Shown here: piece after piece, positions 63,500-64,000 of the stretch
Position numbering within the stretch: position 1 is the first letter of the stretch
How the letters are laid out: each line of letters begins with the position of its first letter
Source: Rhizobium sp. Pop5
GTDB lineage: Bacteria; Pseudomonadota; Alphaproteobacteria; Rhizobiales; Rhizobiaceae
NCBI RefSeq assembly: GCF_024721175.1
Contig: NZ_CP099400.1
Span: 124,001-188,000 of the forward strand
Reading direction: 5' to 3'
DNA length: 64,000 nt
Position numbers and translations under genes: made by a program
Notes under the pieces: generated by a model
Told to the model about the DNA's origin: nothing
Databases searched by the model: none
The model's input: only the letters and a program-made list of their open reading frames with translations

Positions 63500-64000
63500 A
63501 TGAATATCAAAACGATCCTTTTTGCTTCCGTTGCCGCCCTTGCCGCGGCATCCGGAGCCCGCGCGGCCGACGCCATTGTGGCGGCGGAGCCCGAGCCCGT
63601 GGAATATGTTCGCGTTTGCGACGCCTACGGTACCGGCTATTTTTATATTCCGGGGACGGAAACATGCCTTTCGATCGGCGGTTACATCCGGACCGAAGTG
63701 CGCTTCGGTGACAATATCGCCGGTGATTCCGACGTTAATTTCTGGACTCGCGGTCAGGTCACCTTCCAGGCCAAGAACGACACCGAGTACGGCACACTCA
63801 CCGGCGTCATCACGCTGCGTTACAACGTCGACAACGCATCAGATCAGGAAGCCCTCCTGGATGAAGGCTACATCGACATCGCCGGTTTCCGCGTCGGTAA
63901 GCTGTACAGCTGGTGGGACGACGACATGAGTGGCGAGACCGATACGCTCGCCAGCAACGAAACGACCCATAACTCGATCCGTTATCAGTACGAGTCCGGC
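63500..64000 (+). CDS. Outer-membrane porin (Omp2b/RopA-like), partial at 3' end
   Basis: The first 167 codons of a porin gene; the rest is outside the window. The signal peptide MNIKTILFASVAALAAASGA is followed by RAADAIVAAEPEPVEYVRVCDAYG, the typical opening of alphaproteobacterial porins, with two Cys that form a disulfide (VCDAYGTGYFYIPGTETCLS). Then GGYIRTEVRF starts the beta strands. It lets small hydrophilic solutes cross the outer membrane. It resembles RopA-type proteins of Rhizobium, but which paralogue cannot be told. Confidence 0.92.
   Translation, partial: MNIKTILFASVAALAAASGARAADAIVAAEPEPVEYVRVCDAYGTGYFYIPGTETCLSIGGYIRTEVRFGDNIAGDSDVNFWTRGQVTFQAKNDTEYGTLTGVITLRYNVDNASDQEALLDEGYIDIAGFRVGKLYSWWDDDMSGETDTLASNETTHNSIRYQYESG

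Overview
The window looks like one replicon of a Rhizobium of the R. etli / R. leguminosarum group. It has high-GC alphaproteobacterial genes, RIME-type intergenic repeats, a MucR/Ros-type regulator, an Omp2b/RopA-like porin, protocatechuate-pathway genes, many ABC uptake systems and three GGDEF proteins. The left edge cuts an adenylate cyclase-ATPase gene and the right edge cuts a porin gene. No rRNA, tRNA, CRISPR array or phage module was found.

The outstanding feature is a complete linear azole-containing peptide (LAP) cluster at 24.0-29.05 kb. A divergent ABC exporter (24004-25776) is followed by a 55-codon precursor gene (25963-26130), an E1-like/McbB-like cyclodehydratase partner, a SagB-type azoline dehydrogenase and a YcaO cyclodehydratase, closed by a strong terminator. 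The last 27 residues of the precursor carry Cys or Ser at every third position (3, 6, 9 ... 24: three Cys and five Ser). This matches, from memory, the three thiazoles and five oxazoles of the ribosome-targeting antibiotic phazolicin of Rhizobium sp. Pop5, so I call it phzEACBD. The cluster and an adjoining MucR-like gene sit between pcaR (23113-23871) and its expected target operon pcaIJF (30022-32646). A triple 10-bp repeat that looks like a PcaR operator remains in front of pcaI, which suggests a cassette inserted into an old pcaR/pcaIJF junction.

Layout. 0-10.2 kb: cyclase-ATPase, small hypotheticals, a PAS-GGDEF protein, the tail-specific protease Prc, a CHASE-GGDEF-EAL protein and a DUF2726 protein. 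10.4-18.9 kb: a leftward peptide/opine-type ABC importer with a GH51 arabinofuranosidase and an unusual HTH regulator, probably for arabinose-containing oligosaccharides. 19.2-19.95 kb: a nucleoside deaminase gene between two decayed IS5-type 3' ends. 20-23.1 kb: a diheme peroxidase and a phosphoesterase/acid phosphatase, with a Pho-box-like site between them. 23.1-32.7 kb: pcaR, the phz cluster and pcaIJF.

32.7-42.8 kb: GNAT, MFS, SDR, GlgX, topoisomerase IB, LigD polymerase domain, GST and a set of small stress-type genes ending in a UdgX-type uracil-DNA glycosylase. 42.9-50.3 kb: cardiolipin synthase with an EEP-family protein, a LysR regulator, a heparin-lyase-like protein, a PAS-GGDEF protein and a PDZ protein with a very acidic tail. 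50.6-58.2 kb: an operon of GntR regulator, trans-sulfuration-type PLP enzyme, CUT1 ABC importer and peptidase T. 58.2-64 kb: repeats, a SleB-like lipoprotein, the sulfate importer (sbp, cysT, cysW, cysA) and the porin.

Start codons were moved from the longest reading frame wherever a Shine-Dalgarno site, signal peptide or family alignment argued for it; each such choice is stated in the entry.
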